A stretch of 64,000 nucleotides of DNA. Origin: Flavobacteriaceae bacterium. Lineage in GTDB: Bacteria > Bacteroidota > Bacteroidia > Flavobacteriales > Flavobacteriaceae. The translations under genes and the position numbers were made by a program. The DNA is taken from assembly GCA_029248405.1 (NCBI GenBank), contig JAQWJJ010000008.1, positions 62,001 to 126,000 on the forward strand. Direction: 5' to 3'. The notes beneath the pieces were generated by a model. That model ran no database searches. It worked only from the letters and a program-made list of their open reading frames with translations, and was not told where the DNA came from. Below, piece after piece: positions 26,903-37,672 of the stretch (the first letter of the stretch is position 1; the number at the start of each line of letters is the position of its first letter).

Positions 26903-29422
26903 TTATTCATTACTATTTTCCGTAACATCCCCTTGTGGTGCATCGGCTTGTTGTTGATCTGCTGCTTCAACATCTACGACATCCTCATCGTGCATGACCT
27001 TGGCCACAGCAGCTATTGAATCATCTTCACGCACCTTGATCAAACGCACGCCCTGAGTCGCGCGACCCATCACACGAAGATCCTCTACTGCCATTCTTAT
27101 GGCGATACCAGACTTGTTGATGATCATCAAATCATCGAGGTCCGTAACATTTTTGATGGCGACCAGATTACCCGTTTTTTCAGTAATATTAATGGTCTTG
27201 ACACCTTTTCCGCCGCGATTAGTGATCCTGTAGTCTTCAATACTGGAACGTTTTCCGTAGCCATTTTCAGTAACAACCAAAATATCCGACTCCGCATCAT
27301 CTACAGCAATCATGCCAATGACCTCGTCCTTATCATGACCAAGTGTGATGCCGCGGACACCAGAGGCGCCACGACCCATAGGACGTGTTTTTTCTTCTTC
27401 AAATCGAATGGCCTTACCAGAACGCACTGCTAACATCACTTGGCTATCGCCTGTAGTGAGTTTTACTTCAAGCAACTCGTCATCTTCCTTAATGGTAATG
27501 GCATTGATGCCATTGGTTCGTGGCCGAGAATATTGCTCTAAAGAAGTTTTTTTCACTTGACCTTGTTTGGTGGCCATAATGACATAATGACTATTGATAT
27601 AATCCTCATCCTTAAGGTCTTGAGTGCAAATAAACGCCTTGACTTTGTCGTCTTGCTCAATATTGATCAAGTTTTGTATCGCACGACCCTTGGAGGTTTT
27701 ACTTCCTTCTGGTATTTCAAAAACCCGCATCCAAAAACATTTGCCTTTTTGAGTAAAAAACAACATGTATTGGTGATTCGTCCCGACAAATAGATGTTCT
27801 AAAAAGTCTTCATTCCTTGTCGAAGAAGCCTTCTGTCCCACTCCGCCGCGGTTCTGTGTTTTATATTCTGTCAAAGGGGTGCGTTTGATATAACCCGCAT
27901 GACTTATAGTGATGACAACCTGTTCATCCGGGATCAAGTCCGTTATACTGACGTCACCACCCGCATATTCAATTTGTGAACGGCGCGAATCACCATACTT
28001 TTCTTTTATTTCGGCAAGCTCATCCTTGATGATCGCCATGCGACGGTCTTTCTTGTCCAGAATATCTTTATAATCCTCGATGGTCTTCATCAAGTCATCA
28101 TATTCACTGCGCAACTTGTCTTGCTCTAATCCTGTAAGCTGGCGCAAACGCATCTCAACAATCGCCTTGGCCTGAATATCAGAGAGCTTAAAACGATCGA
28201 TCAGCCGGGCCTTTGCTTCATCTGCATTGGCAGAAGAGCGGATAAGCGCGATGACCTCGTCTATGTGGTCCGAAGCAATAATGAGCCCCTCGAGTATGTG
28301 TGCCCGTTCTTCAGCTTTGCGCAAGAGGAATTGCGTGCGTCGCGTCACCACTTCATGACGGTGTTCCACAAAATAATGAATCAACTCCTTGACGTTCAAT
28401 AACTGTGGACGCCCCTTGACTAACGCTATATTGTTGACACTGAAACTAGATTGAAGTGCTGTGTATTTGAACAACATATTCAATACAATGTTCGGGACGG
28501 CGTCGCGCTTCAAGATATAAACAATACGCATCCCGTCTCGATCGGACTCGTCTCGAATATTACTGATGCCTTCAATTTTCTTTTCGTTGACCAGATCAGC
28601 AGTCTTCTTAATCATGTCGGCCTTATTGACTTGGTATGGAATCTCTGAAACGACAATACACTCACGGCCGTCGACCTCTTCAAACATGGCCTTACCGCGC
28701 ATTACAATGCGCCCACGCCCTGTCATAAAGGCATCCTTTACCCCTTCATAGCCATAGATCACACCACCTGTTGGAAAGTCAGGTGCCTTGATGTGCGTGA
28801 TCAATTCCTCTATGTCAATGTCATTGTTGTTGATGTACGCGACGGTTCCGTCAATGACTTCCGACAGATTATGCGGCGGCATATTAGTGGCCATAACTAC
28901 AGCAATTCCCGAAGCACCATTAATGAGCAGACCAGGCACCTTGGTAGGCAGCACTGTTGGTTCGTATAACGTATCGTCAAAATTGAGCTTAAGATCTACA
29001 GTCTCCTTGTCAATATCTGCAAGCATGTCGTCAGATATTTTTTGCATGCGCGCTTCTGTATATCGCATAGCGGCAGGACTATCTCCGTCGATTGAACCAA
29101 AGTTACCTTGACCATCGACCAACATATAGCGCAAACTCCATTCTTGAGCCATTCGCACCATCGCATCGTATACAGAAGTGTCGCCATGCGGGTGGTATTT
29201 TCCAAGCACCTCACCGACAATACGCGCTGATTTCTTGTGGGCAGTATTGGCCCGAACCCCCAGTTCGTGCATCCCAAATAACACCCTACGGTGCACAGGT
29301 TTCATTCCGTCGCGCACATCTGGAAGAGCACGTGACACAATGACCGACATCGAGTAATCGATGTAGGCCGACTTCATTTCATCCTCAATATTGATTGGGA
29401 TCAACTTTTCGCCTTCAGCCAT
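26903..29422 (-). CDS. gyrA: DNA gyrase subunit A
   Basis: GyrA carries the breakage-reunion activity of gyrase; GyrB is not in the window. The 839 residues fit the family. The N-terminal catalytic tyrosine is in [11 protein letters not shown]. The quinolone-contact region reads [17 protein letters not shown], so the position equal to E. coli Ser83 appears to be Thr, which is natural in some groups. The C-terminal half has the beta-pinwheel repeats, with [12 protein letters not shown] at the GyrA-box position and a second similar [10 protein letters not shown]. It ends with an acidic Asp/Gln-rich tail. It is divergent from clpC across 269 bases. Confidence 0.98.
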   Translation of the reverse strand: MAEGEKLIPINIEDEMKSAYIDYSMSVIVSRALPDVRDGMKPVHRRVLFGMHELGVRANTAHKKSARIVGEVLGKYHPHGDTSVYDAMVRMAQEWSLRYMLVDGQGNFGSIDGDSPAAMRYTEARMQKISDDMLADIDKETVDLKLNFDDTLYEPTVLPTKVPGLLINGASGIAVVMATNMPPHNLSEVIDGTVAYINNNDIDIEELITHIKAPDFPTGGVIYGYEGVKDAFMTGRGRIVMRGKAMFEEVDGRECIVVSEIPYQVNKADMIKKTADLVNEKKIEGISNIRDESDRDGMRIVYILKRDAVPNIVLNMLFKYTALQSSFSVNNIALVKGRPQLLNVKELIHYFVEHRHEVVTRRTQFLLRKAEERAHILEGLIIASDHIDEVIALIRSSANADEAKARLIDRFKLSDIQAKAIVEMRLRQLTGLEQDKLRSEYDDLMKTIEDYKDILDKKDRRMAIIKDELAEIKEKYGDSRRSQIEYAGGDVSITDLIPDEQVVITISHAGYIKRTPLTEYKTQNRGGVGQKASSTRNEDFLEHLFVGTNHQYMLFFTQKGKCFWMRVFEIPEGSKTSKGRAIQNLINIEQDDKVKAFICTQDLKDEDYINSHYVIMATKQGQVKKTSLEQYSRPRTNGINAITIKEDDELLEVKLTTGDSQVMLAVRSGKAIRFEEEKTRPMGRGASGVRGITLGHDKDEVIGMIAVDDAESDILVVTENGYGKRSSIEDYRITNRGGKGVKTINITEKTGNLVAIKNVTDLDDLMIINKSGIAIRMAVEDLRVMGRATQGVRLIKVREDDSIAAVAKVMHDEDVVDVEAADQQQADAPQGDVTENSNE

Positions 29423-29691
29423 AACTATTTACAGTAATTTTAATGATACAAACTAATGACACAATATACGTCAATTTCTCAGCCTTTACAGGCCTTTAAG
29501 CCCACATTATTCGCTTATTTATTAACAAAAAATAAAGGCTTTTCAGTTGATAACTAAACCGCTTTAGATTTTGATATTTAGGATAATTTTCATCCATTTA
29601 CTCAATAAGTACAAGTCTGGCATTTATTTTGCGATGATTGACACTAATAACCCCTTCTGTTGCGCATGTTGCGCGGCAAAAAAATAATCCT

Positions 29692-32244
29692 ATGGAAGAT
29701 AATTTTTCACCAAGAGTAAAAGACGTCATTGCCTTCAGTAAAGAGGAAGCACTTCGTCTTGGCCACGATTTTATTGGCACAGAGCATCTTATGTTAGGCC
29801 TTTTGCGCGACGGAAATGGTAAAGCCATCAGTATATTAAACGCTCTTGATGTGGATTTGAATCATTTGCGCAGAAAAGTTGAGATTCTGAGTCCAGCCAA
29901 TGCCGAAGGTACCCTTGCGCCACAAGACAAAAAAAACCTGCACTTGACGCGACAGGCAGAGCGTGCGCTCAAAACAACCTTCCTGGAGGCAAAATTATTC
30001 CAAAGCAGCGCCATCAATACGGCTCATTTACTGCTTTGTATTTTGCGTAATGAAAACGATCCTACCACAAAACTGCTGCACAAAATGAATGTTGATTACG
30101 ATGGTGTCAAGGAAGAGTTCAAAGAAATGCTTGTCAAAGATGACGACTATGCAGAGCCAAAAGGCCAGGCGTTCTCAGATTCTGAAGAAGCGACACCGAA
30201 TCAAGATTCAGATCAATTATTCACTTCGGCTGGAAATAACAAAGGCCAGAAGAAGTCGAAAACCCCTGTCCTGGATAATTTTGGACGCGATTTAACAGCG
30301 CTTGCCGAGGAAGGCAAACTTGACCCTGTTGTGGGTAGAGAAAATGAAATACAGCGCGTCTCTCAGATTTTGAGCCGTCGTAAGAAAAACAACCCGCTCC
30401 TCATTGGGGAACCCGGGGTGGGCAAATCTGCCATTGCAGAAGGATTAGCACTGAGGATCATCCAACACAAAGTATCCAGAATTTTATACGACAAGCGTGT
30501 GGTCACTCTCGACTTAGCGAGTCTTGTCGCGGGCACGAAATACCGTGGCCAATTTGAAGAGCGCATGAAAGCGGTCATGAACGAATTAGAAAAGAACGAC
30601 GACATTATTTTGTTCATCGATGAAATACATACCATTGTTGGGGCTGGAGGTGCCGCTGGCTCCTTAGATGCTTCGAATATGTTCAAACCAGCACTAGCAA
30701 GAGGCGAAATCCAATGCATTGGCGCCACAACATTAGACGAGTACCGTCAATACATCGAAAAAGACGGTGCCTTAGAGCGGCGTTTTCAAAAAGTTCTGGT
30801 AGAACCAACAACGGTTGAGGAAACCATTGAAATTCTTCAAAACATTCGCGACAAATATGAAGCCCACCACAATGTGAGCTATACCGATGAAGCGCTACTG
30901 GCTTGTGTCAAGTTGACCAACCGATACATGAGCGAAAGATTCTTGCCAGACAAAGCTATTGACGCACTAGACGAAGCGGGTTCGCGCGTACACATTACTA
31001 ATATCCACGTTCCAGAGAAGATCCTTGAAATTGAGGCCAAACTTGACGAAGTGAGAGCCATGAAAAATTCTGTCGTGAAAAAACAGAAATACGAAGAAGC
31101 TGCCAAACTTCGTGACGATGAAAAAACACTAGAGAAGGATTTGAGTAGTGCGCAAGAAGCTTGGGAAGCAGAATCAAAGTTACACCGTGAAAAAGTGACA
31201 GAAGATGATGTGGCACAGGTCATTGCCATGATGACTGGTGTTCCAGTGCGGCGCATCAACCAAAACGAAAGCAACAAACTTGCCGCGCTACCCGACCGCA
31301 TTAAAGGCAAGGTGATCGGTCAAGACGAAGCGGTGTCTAAAGTTGTGAAGGCCATCCAACGTAATCGTGCGGGACTAAAGGACCCTAATAAACCTATTGG
31401 CTCGTTTATATTTCTGGGGCAGACAGGTGTAGGCAAGACGCAACTTGCCAAAGTTTTGGCCAGAGAATTATTCGACAGCGAAACAGCATTAGTGCGCATC
31501 GATATGAGTGAGTACATGGAAAAATTCGCCATATCACGTCTTATTGGTGCACCTCCGGGCTATGTCGGTTATGAAGAAGGTGGCCAACTCACAGAAAAAA
31601 TCAGACGCAAGCCTTACGCAGTGCTCTTGCTGGACGAAATTGAAAAGGCGCATCCTGATGTGTTCAATATGTTGCTTCAAGTACTTGACGACGGATTCAT
31701 CACTGATAGTTTAGGGCGCAAAATTGATTTTAGAAATACGATCATCATCATGACCTCTAATATTGGTTCGCGCACACTCAAAGACTTCGGTCAAGGAGTA
31801 GGTTTTGGCACTGCAGCAAAAGCGTTGCAGGCAGACGACAATGCCAAAAGCATCATTGAAAATGCATTAAAGAAGGCTTTTGCTCCAGAATTCTTGAACC
31901 GAATTGATGATGTGTTGTTTTTCAATGCTTTAGAGCTAGAAGACATCCATAAGATCATTGATATCGAGCTCGAGAAATTACTTTTACGCATCAAGAGCTT
32001 GGGCTATTCCCTTGAACTTACCGCAAAAGCCAAAGACTATATCGCAGACAAAGGGTTTGACAAAAAGTATGGTGCGCGACCGCTCAATCGAGCGCTCCAG
32101 AAATATGTCGAAGATGCCCTGGCCGAAGAAATCATCAATGCCAAGTTAAAAGAGGGCGATGAACTCTTAATGGATTTAGACGTTGACAATGATACCCTAA
32201 AAGTCACGGTGAAATCAGTAAAAAAGAAAAAGAAGGAGTCCTAA
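29692..32244 (+). CDS. clpC: ATP-dependent Clp protease ATP-binding subunit ClpC
   Basis: ClpC is a hexameric AAA+ unfoldase that feeds substrates to ClpP. The 850-residue protein has two N-terminal Clp repeats (FSKEEALRLGHDFIGTEHLM), AAA-1 with Walker A GEPGVGKSAIAEG and Walker B ILFIDEIHTIVGAGG, a coiled UVR/M domain (KQKYEEAAKLRDDEKTLEKD), and AAA-2 with GQTGVGKTQLAKVLA. The ATG at 29692 gives the normal MEDNFSPRVKD start; an upstream TTG would add 18 unlikely residues. It ends in a lysine-rich tail. The gene is monocistronic, divergent from gyrA and convergent with the next gene. Confidence 0.97.
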   Translation: MEDNFSPRVKDVIAFSKEEALRLGHDFIGTEHLMLGLLRDGNGKAISILNALDVDLNHLRRKVEILSPANAEGTLAPQDKKNLHLTRQAERALKTTFLEAKLFQSSAINTAHLLLCILRNENDPTTKLLHKMNVDYDGVKEEFKEMLVKDDDYAEPKGQAFSDSEEATPNQDSDQLFTSAGNNKGQKKSKTPVLDNFGRDLTALAEEGKLDPVVGRENEIQRVSQILSRRKKNNPLLIGEPGVGKSAIAEGLALRIIQHKVSRILYDKRVVTLDLASLVAGTKYRGQFEERMKAVMNELEKNDDIILFIDEIHTIVGAGGAAGSLDASNMFKPALARGEIQCIGATTLDEYRQYIEKDGALERRFQKVLVEPTTVEETIEILQNIRDKYEAHHNVSYTDEALLACVKLTNRYMSERFLPDKAIDALDEAGSRVHITNIHVPEKILEIEAKLDEVRAMKNSVVKKQKYEEAAKLRDDEKTLEKDLSSAQEAWEAESKLHREKVTEDDVAQVIAMMTGVPVRRINQNESNKLAALPDRIKGKVIGQDEAVSKVVKAIQRNRAGLKDPNKPIGSFIFLGQTGVGKTQLAKVLARELFDSETALVRIDMSEYMEKFAISRLIGAPPGYVGYEEGGQLTEKIRRKPYAVLLLDEIEKAHPDVFNMLLQVLDDGFITDSLGRKIDFRNTIIIMTSNIGSRTLKDFGQGVGFGTAAKALQADDNAKSIIENALKKAFAPEFLNRIDDVLFFNALELEDIHKIIDIELEKLLLRIKSLGYSLELTAKAKDYIADKGFDKKYGARPLNRALQKYVEDALAEEIINAKLKEGDELLMDLDVDNDTLKVTVKSVKKKKKES

Positions 32245-32275
32245 GACCCTGCTTCATGATTTTTCTACTGATGAT

Positions 32276-33199
32276 TTATGGGCTCATGAATTTTAATGCG
32301 GCCCATTGACCGTCCTTATTACGGCCATTGACAAAATAAAGGCCTGAAGACAAAGCACCCAACGCCCAGTCGAGCGACTGGAGATTATTGATTGCTCTAT
32401 TTTCAATGACCCGACCCCTGAAATCTGTGAGCAATAACCTTGTCATGTCTTGAACATTTTTCAACGACAAGACCCCTAAAGATTTGTTGTAAACACCCAT
32501 AAACTTTGGCTTAATGCTCAACTCCGGCTGCGCCAACAATGGCGCACAACTGCTGATAGAATCTAAATTTGTGTAGAATGGTATTCCATTTTTGAAAAAA
32601 CAACTTAAGGCACCAACTTGATTGATGTCCGGAAATCCACTTGGGGCATTGATCAGTGACAAAGAACCAACCCCTTCAATCCACACACAAGTATTGTTGC
32701 TGTTTTGATTAGAAGGGCTAGGACTCATATAAAAATGTCGGTATTCATTGCCGTTCACTAGAGGTCTCGAAATGATACTGTCCACAATAAAGTAGCCTGC
32801 ATTTTGAGGAAATGGTGTGATCGGGTTGCTCATTTCAATGGAGTCGCCTACAGACATCGAAAAGTCATAAAGTAGATATTCCTGAGAGGTTCCATCGACC
32901 TCTGTTTTTCTCAAAAATACACGTCGGGCACTTTGATCCTCACGCAATAAAAACGATCTTGAAATGTAATGAAAGCCATCCAAAACCTTATAGAAAGTAT
33001 CATTCACAATTGTATCTCCGTTAGTGAAATACGTATCGGTCAAACAGCCGAAATAACAATTGGTGAAATGCCATTCATTGAATCCATTAAGCAAAGGTTC
33101 ATATTGCTGACTGTAAGCATTGATGGGTCTAAAGAAACCCACAAAAAGTAAGGCTATTAGGACAATACGCTGCCATGTCACGTGTCTAAAACAACTCAT
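32276..33199 (-). CDS. Exported protein with T9SS-like C-terminal domain
   Basis: A protein of about 307 residues beginning at the ATG at 33199 (a longer frame to 33232 would lie deeper inside hutH). A signal peptide ends near PINAYSQQ. The mature part is beta-rich with no recognised catalytic motif: FHYISRSFLLREDQSARRVF, YLLYDFSMSVGDSIEM, WIEGVGSLSLI. The last 70 residues look like a type A sorting domain (LSLKNVQDMTRLLLTDFRGR, LSSGLYFVNG), although the extreme end differs from the usual basic tail. The start overlaps the hutH stop region by 14 bases, which suggests coupling but not shared function. Confidence 0.72.
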   Translation of the reverse strand: MSCFRHVTWQRIVLIALLFVGFFRPINAYSQQYEPLLNGFNEWHFTNCYFGCLTDTYFTNGDTIVNDTFYKVLDGFHYISRSFLLREDQSARRVFLRKTEVDGTSQEYLLYDFSMSVGDSIEMSNPITPFPQNAGYFIVDSIISRPLVNGNEYRHFYMSPSPSNQNSNNTCVWIEGVGSLSLINAPSGFPDINQVGALSCFFKNGIPFYTNLDSISSCAPLLAQPELSIKPKFMGVYNKSLGVLSLKNVQDMTRLLLTDFRGRVIENRAINNLQSLDWALGALSSGLYFVNGRNKDGQWAALKFMSP

Positions 33200-34694
33200 C
33201 AGGATCAATATTGAGGTGTTCAAGAAAGTCAATAGCCTGCTGAATATCGGTGCTGAAAATACGGTCTTGATCTACTAATGGCACGTCTTCCCGAAAAGCC
33301 CTGAGCACAGATGTTAAAAAGTCCGATGTCGCATGATTATTTCTAAAAGACATCGCCTGTGATGCATTGATCAATTCAATAGCCAATATGGTCGTGACAT
33401 TGTTCAAAATTTGATCACATTTGGTGGCGGCATTTGCCCCCATACTCACATGGTCTTCTTGACCATTGGAAGACACAATGGAGTCCACTGAGGCCGGTGT
33501 GGCCAATTGCTTGTTTTGACTCACAATACTTGCTGCGGTATATTGCAAAATCATCAGGCCACTGTTAAGACCTGGGTTTTGCACCAAGAACGCAGGAAGC
33601 CCTCTTGTCCCGCTAATCAATTGATAGGTACGGCGTTCAGATATACTCCCCAATTCTGCCATGGCAATTGCCATAAAATCCAAACCAAAGGCCAGTGGCT
33701 GTCCATGAAAATTTCCACCAGAAATGATTTTATCTGCCGCGCCAAATACTAATGGGTTATCGGTTACAGAGTTGATCTCGGTATGGAAGGTATTGTGCAC
33801 AAACGATATGGTATCTTTTGTTGCCCCATGCACCTGAGGAACACATCGAAAGGAGTATGGGTCTTGTACCTTTTTGTTGGGCTCGAGCGCCATTTGACTG
33901 TCCGCAATAAAAGCTGTAATCCGCTCTGCTGTCTTGATTTGCCCTGCATGAGGACGGACCAAATGAATCATCGCATCCAAAGCACTGTTGTTGCAATTAA
34001 AGGCCTCCATTGAGAGCGCCGCAATCATGTCTGACAAATACATCAAACGATAGCTCTTGATCAAGGCATTTACGCCATAAGCACTCATGAACTGAGTACC
34101 ATTAAGTAATGCCAATCCTTCCTTAGCCGCCAACGTAATGGGCATCCAATCGTAATTTTTTAAAACTATTTCGGCGGCTAAAGGTCCTTTTGGGCCATGA
34201 AAATATCCTTTACCCAGAAGCGGCAATGACAAATGCGCCAGTGGCGCTAAATCTCCCGAAGCCCCCAAACTGCCTTGCTGGTAAACGATAGGCATGAGAT
34301 CGTGATTATAAAAATCAATCAATCGCTGGACGGTTTGAAGGTGTACGCCGCTGTAACCATAACTCAGCGACTGAATTTTGAGCAACAGCATGATCTTGAC
34401 GATATCCGGAGGAACAGTAGGCCCTGTCCCACAGGCATGAGATACAACAATATTTTCTTGCAACTGAGCCAAGTCTTTTGCAGAAATCGAAGTGTCGCAC
34501 AACGAACCAAATCCAGTATTGATGCCATAGATTGGCTTCTTTGCCGATGCAAGTTTATCATGCAGATAGGCATAAGAGTGCTCTATGGCGTCAATCGCCT
34601 CAGGACTCAGAGCCAGCGGACTCTGTTGTTCCAAAATGCGATAAACAGTGGCTATTTTTAATGGCGCAGTGCTGATATAATGAAGCTCATTCAT
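33186..34694 (-). CDS. hutH: Histidine ammonia-lyase
   Basis: HutH deaminates histidine to trans-urocanate, the first step of histidine degradation. The 502-residue protein has the self-forming MIO prosthetic site Ala-Ser-Gly in GSLGASGDLAPLAHLSLPL. It also carries YGINTGFGSLCD near the N-terminus and the HAL-type SSNGQEDHVSMGANAATK late in the chain. I chose the ATG at 34694 because it gives the family-like start MNELHYIS; an ATG at 34712 adds six residues. No hutU, hutI or hutG is nearby. A tyrosine ammonia-lyase activity is the main alternative in Bacteroidota, but the QEDHV context favours histidine. Confidence 0.92.
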   Translation of the reverse strand: MNELHYISTAPLKIATVYRILEQQSPLALSPEAIDAIEHSYAYLHDKLASAKKPIYGINTGFGSLCDTSISAKDLAQLQENIVVSHACGTGPTVPPDIVKIMLLLKIQSLSYGYSGVHLQTVQRLIDFYNHDLMPIVYQQGSLGASGDLAPLAHLSLPLLGKGYFHGPKGPLAAEIVLKNYDWMPITLAAKEGLALLNGTQFMSAYGVNALIKSYRLMYLSDMIAALSMEAFNCNNSALDAMIHLVRPHAGQIKTAERITAFIADSQMALEPNKKVQDPYSFRCVPQVHGATKDTISFVHNTFHTEINSVTDNPLVFGAADKIISGGNFHGQPLAFGLDFMAIAMAELGSISERRTYQLISGTRGLPAFLVQNPGLNSGLMILQYTAASIVSQNKQLATPASVDSIVSSNGQEDHVSMGANAATKCDQILNNVTTILAIELINASQAMSFRNNHATSDFLTSVLRAFREDVPLVDQDRIFSTDIQQAIDFLEHLNIDPDELF

Positions 34695-34879
34695 GAGGTC
34701 GAATTTAAGCATAAATATGCAAAGAATAAATCAGTTGCATCAAAATAACTCAGAGGTATATTGCTCTTGGCTGCACCCATTTTATTTAAGGTGCCTACAC
34801 TCTTTTGCTGTAGATGTGTCCTACTCAAGAATTGTTGATAACATCACTCCTGCTGTCCCATCGACTAGGTCGATTTTAT

Positions 34880-34887
34880 TAAATTTG
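34880..34887 (+). promoter_or_regulatory. Candidate -7 element for gcvT
   Basis: TAAATTTG matches TAnnTTTG exactly, 20 bases before the gcvT ATG. No TTTG -33 element stands at the usual 17-23 base spacing, so the promoter may be weak or need an activator. Confidence 0.4.
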
Positions 34888-34907
34888 TAAGACTAAAAAT
34901 CCACATT

Positions 34908-35993
34908 ATGAAACAAACTGCGCTAACAAAATTACACGAAGCTCTCGGGGCCAAAATTGTGCCATTTGCAGGCTACCTCATGCCCGTATCTTACGAGGGC
35001 GTTAACGCGGAGCACGAAACTGTGCGCGGCGGCGTGGGTGTTTTTGACGTGTCACATATGGGCGAGTTTTTTATTGAAGGCCCGCAAGCCTTGGACTTGA
35101 TTCAATCAATCTGTAGTAATGACGCCTCTGTAATGGCAGATGGTCAAGCACAATATAGCTGCATGCCCAATGCCGACAATGGAATTGTCGATGATTTGAT
35201 CATTTACAGATTTAACCAAGAGCGCTATATGCTGGTGGTCAACGCGTCCAATATTCAAAAAGACTGGGATTGGATTGAACAACACAACACTATGGGCGCC
35301 CTGATGACCAACCGTTCTGACGATTACTCTTTATTGGCGGTTCAGGGACCAAAAGCCATCGATGTTTTACAACAATTAACGGCTCTTGATTTATCTGCTT
35401 TAAAGTTTTACACCTTTACCCAGGGTACGGTAGCAGAGTTGAATGACGTCATTGTTAGTGCGACTGGGTATACCGGTAGTGGTGGTTTTGAAGTCTACTG
35501 CAAAAATGATCAAGCTCAGGCGTTGTGGACCGCCTTATTTGAAGCCGGACAACCCAGCCAAATAAAACCCATCGGCCTTGCGGCAAGGGATACACTCAGA
35601 CTCGAAATGGGTTATTGCTTGTACGGTAATGACATCGACGACCAAACCTCGCCAATTGAAGCTGGATTGGGGTGGATCACCAAGTTCAACAAAGCGTTTA
35701 CCAACCATGAAGCGCTCGCAAACCAAAAACTCTTGGGGCCTCAACGAAAATTGGTCGCCTTCGAATTGAAAGATCGTGGTATTCCACGTCAAGGCTACCG
35801 CATATTAGATGCGCAAGCCAATCCTATTGGACAGGTCACCAGTGGCACCATGTCTCCTTCTTTAGGCAAAGGCATAGGACTGGGCTACGTCACCAGTGCC
35901 AACAAGGATTTGGGGACGAGAATTTTTATAGAAATTCGTCAAAAATCCGTAGCTGCAGAGATTGTTCGTTTGCCTTTTTATAAAAAAGCATAG
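34908..35993 (+). CDS. gcvT: Glycine cleavage system aminomethyltransferase (T protein)
   Basis: GcvT releases ammonia from the aminomethyl group on lipoylated GcvH and forms methylene-tetrahydrofolate. The 361 residues are the family length. Motifs include [30 protein letters not shown] and [12 protein letters not shown], with the folate-binding LGLGWITKF-type segment as [13 protein letters not shown]. The product is cytoplasmic. GcvH and GcvP are not in the window. It precedes a Rossmann-fold gene by three bases and is probably cotranscribed with it. Confidence 0.97.
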   Translation: MKQTALTKLHEALGAKIVPFAGYLMPVSYEGVNAEHETVRGGVGVFDVSHMGEFFIEGPQALDLIQSICSNDASVMADGQAQYSCMPNADNGIVDDLIIYRFNQERYMLVVNASNIQKDWDWIEQHNTMGALMTNRSDDYSLLAVQGPKAIDVLQQLTALDLSALKFYTFTQGTVAELNDVIVSATGYTGSGGFEVYCKNDQAQALWTALFEAGQPSQIKPIGLAARDTLRLEMGYCLYGNDIDDQTSPIEAGLGWITKFNKAFTNHEALANQKLLGPQRKLVAFELKDRGIPRQGYRILDAQANPIGQVTSGTMSPSLGKGIGLGYVTSANKDLGTRIFIEIRQKSVAAEIVRLPFYKKA

Positions 35994-35996
35994 CGC

Positions 35997-36872
35997 ATGC
36001 CAGGGCACACCACCACTCCAAAAATTTTGATCCTTGGGGGAAGTGGGTTTATTGGACATGCGCTCTACAAGGAGTTGCAGTCATTTTTTCAAGTATATGG
36101 GACACACACAGGCGCCTCTGAATTGTTTCAGAAAAATCAAGCGTTTGTCCGTTACGACTGCAATCAAGACGATTTGCAGGAAGTTTTGGATTTGACCAAG
36201 CCTGATTTAATTATTGTTGCACACCGCAGCAATGTGGCAAAAGGGGTGCGGGACCTGAAGATACTGACCGAATATTGTCAAGAAAACAGTGCTTTTTTGA
36301 TGTTCTTGTCGCACGTTATGGTCTTCGACGCAGTAAAGAAATTCCCGTCATATACCCAAGATCGTCCCCAAAGTGAATCACAAATTGGGCGCTACTTCAT
36401 GACCCTAGAAAGAATCGTTCAAGCGCTGCCGAGCCACCTCTATTGCATCGTTAGATTGTCAATGGTTTTGGGCTTCAATAGCCCCCTAATGGAATTGATC
36501 AAAAAAAGTATCGCCTCAAAAACACCGATAGAAGTTTTTCCAAATTTGATAGTTAGTGCCACCTCAATAAATTTAGTGGTTCGCCACATGCACTACTTGA
36601 TCAACAAAAAAGCCATAGGGATTTACCATATTGCCAGTCAGGACGTGATGCACCACAGTGATTTGATTCAGGAAATCTGTCAGAAGCTCGCGATCCAAAA
36701 TCCTTTGATCAAAAACGTATACCACTCTAATGATGACCAATACCTGGCCTTATTGAGTCGAGGCAACCAATGGCCAGATTTTCTTGACTTTACCCTCGAT
36801 CAGGTGCTCGACACCTGCACCCTGAGTCATATCGACACACCAAAGTCAATGTTACAAATAGGGCTTAATTAG
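35997..36872 (+). CDS. RmlD-like Rossmann-fold protein, possibly non-catalytic
   Basis: A 291-residue protein of the extended short-chain dehydrogenase/RmlD type. The NAD(P)-binding motif is ILILGGSGFIGHALY (residues 10-24). A serine lies in FLSHVMVFDAV where the family has STDYVFDG. The next conserved site, normally YGxSKxxGE, reads IGRYFMTLERIV, so the catalytic Tyr-Lys pair seems to be missing. It may bind a nucleotide or sugar nucleotide without reducing it. I cannot assign a pathway. It is three bases after gcvT and in the same direction as yebC, which has its own -7 element. Confidence 0.72.
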   Translation: MPGHTTTPKILILGGSGFIGHALYKELQSFFQVYGTHTGASELFQKNQAFVRYDCNQDDLQEVLDLTKPDLIIVAHRSNVAKGVRDLKILTEYCQENSAFLMFLSHVMVFDAVKKFPSYTQDRPQSESQIGRYFMTLERIVQALPSHLYCIVRLSMVLGFNSPLMELIKKSIASKTPIEVFPNLIVSATSINLVVRHMHYLINKKAIGIYHIASQDVMHHSDLIQEICQKLAIQNPLIKNVYHSNDDQYLALLSRGNQWPDFLDFTLDQVLDTCTLSHIDTPKSMLQIGLN

Positions 36873-36928
36873 TGTCCTTTTATGGTCAAATATTGAAGTC
36901 AACTATTTTTTAGACGCACTGGAATTTA

Positions 36929-36936
36929 TATTTTTG
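36929..36936 (+). promoter_or_regulatory. Candidate -7 element for yebC
   Basis: TATTTTTG matches TAnnTTTG exactly and would start transcription near 36943, ten bases before the yebC ATG. The -33 region has only T-rich sequence, not TTTG. Confidence 0.4.
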
Positions 36937-36952
36937 TTAAAACATTAAGAAT

Positions 36953-37672
36953 ATGGGTAGAGCCTTCGAATTTAGGAAAGCGCGAAAAATGAAACGATGG
37001 TCAGCAATGAGCAAGGCCTTCACGCGCATTGGCAAAGACATTGTCATGGCGGTCAAAGAAGGAGGTCCTGATCCAGACAGCAACGCGCGGTTACGAGCAG
37101 TCATTCAGAATGCCAAATCGGTCAACATGCCCAAGGACAATGTTGAACGTGCCATTAAACGTGCGTCAGACAAGAGTTTAGGAGATTTCAAAGAGGTCGT
37201 TTTTGAAGGTTACGCCCCTCACGGCATTGCCATTCTAATAGAAACAGCAACGGACAACAACACCAGAACTGTGGCCAATGTCCGGTCTTATTTTAATAAA
37301 TGTGATGGCAGTTTAGGCACTTCTGGATCAGTTGTTTTTATGTTTGATCATGTCTGTAACTTCCGGATCAACCGTGGTGATATGGATCTAGAAGAACTTG
37401 AGCTAGAACTTATTGACTTCGGTGTTGAAGAAATTTTTGAAGATGAAGACGGCTGTTTGATCTATGCGCCCTTCGAGAGTTTTGGCGCAATTCAATCTTA
37501 TCTAGAAAATCACACACTAGAAATTCTGTCCTCCGGATTTGAGCGCATCCCTCAAGTGACCAAAGCGCTGACACCAGAACAAGTGGCAGACGTCGAAAAA
37601 TTACTTGAAAAAATAGAAGACGATGACGACGTGCAAAACGTCTATCACACTATGGATGAAACAACAGACTAG
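36953..37672 (+). CDS. YebC/PmpR family protein
   Basis: A 239-residue member of the YebC family, with the N-terminal phrases MGRAFEFRKARKMKRWSAMS, FTRIGKDIVMAVKEGGPDP and MPKDNVERAIKRA. Family members have been described as transcription regulators and, more recently, as helpers of ribosomes stalled on proline runs; I cannot tell which applies. A three-domain structure fits the length. The C-terminal part is acidic (EKIEDDDDVQNVYHTMDE). The stop codon overlaps the stop of the converging acyltransferase gene by four bases, so no terminator separates them. Confidence 0.93.
   Translation: MGRAFEFRKARKMKRWSAMSKAFTRIGKDIVMAVKEGGPDPDSNARLRAVIQNAKSVNMPKDNVERAIKRASDKSLGDFKEVVFEGYAPHGIAILIETATDNNTRTVANVRSYFNKCDGSLGTSGSVVFMFDHVCNFRINRGDMDLEELELELIDFGVEEIFEDEDGCLIYAPFESFGAIQSYLENHTLEILSSGFERIPQVTKALTPEQVADVEKLLEKIEDDDDVQNVYHTMDETTD

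Noticed and set aside
30363-31310. Minus-strand frames of 121 and 143 codons
   Set aside because: They lie wholly inside clpC on the opposite strand and have no start context or family character; they are shadows of its codon bias.
34275-34661. 128-codon plus-strand frame
   Set aside because: Antisense shadow of hutH with no family resemblance.
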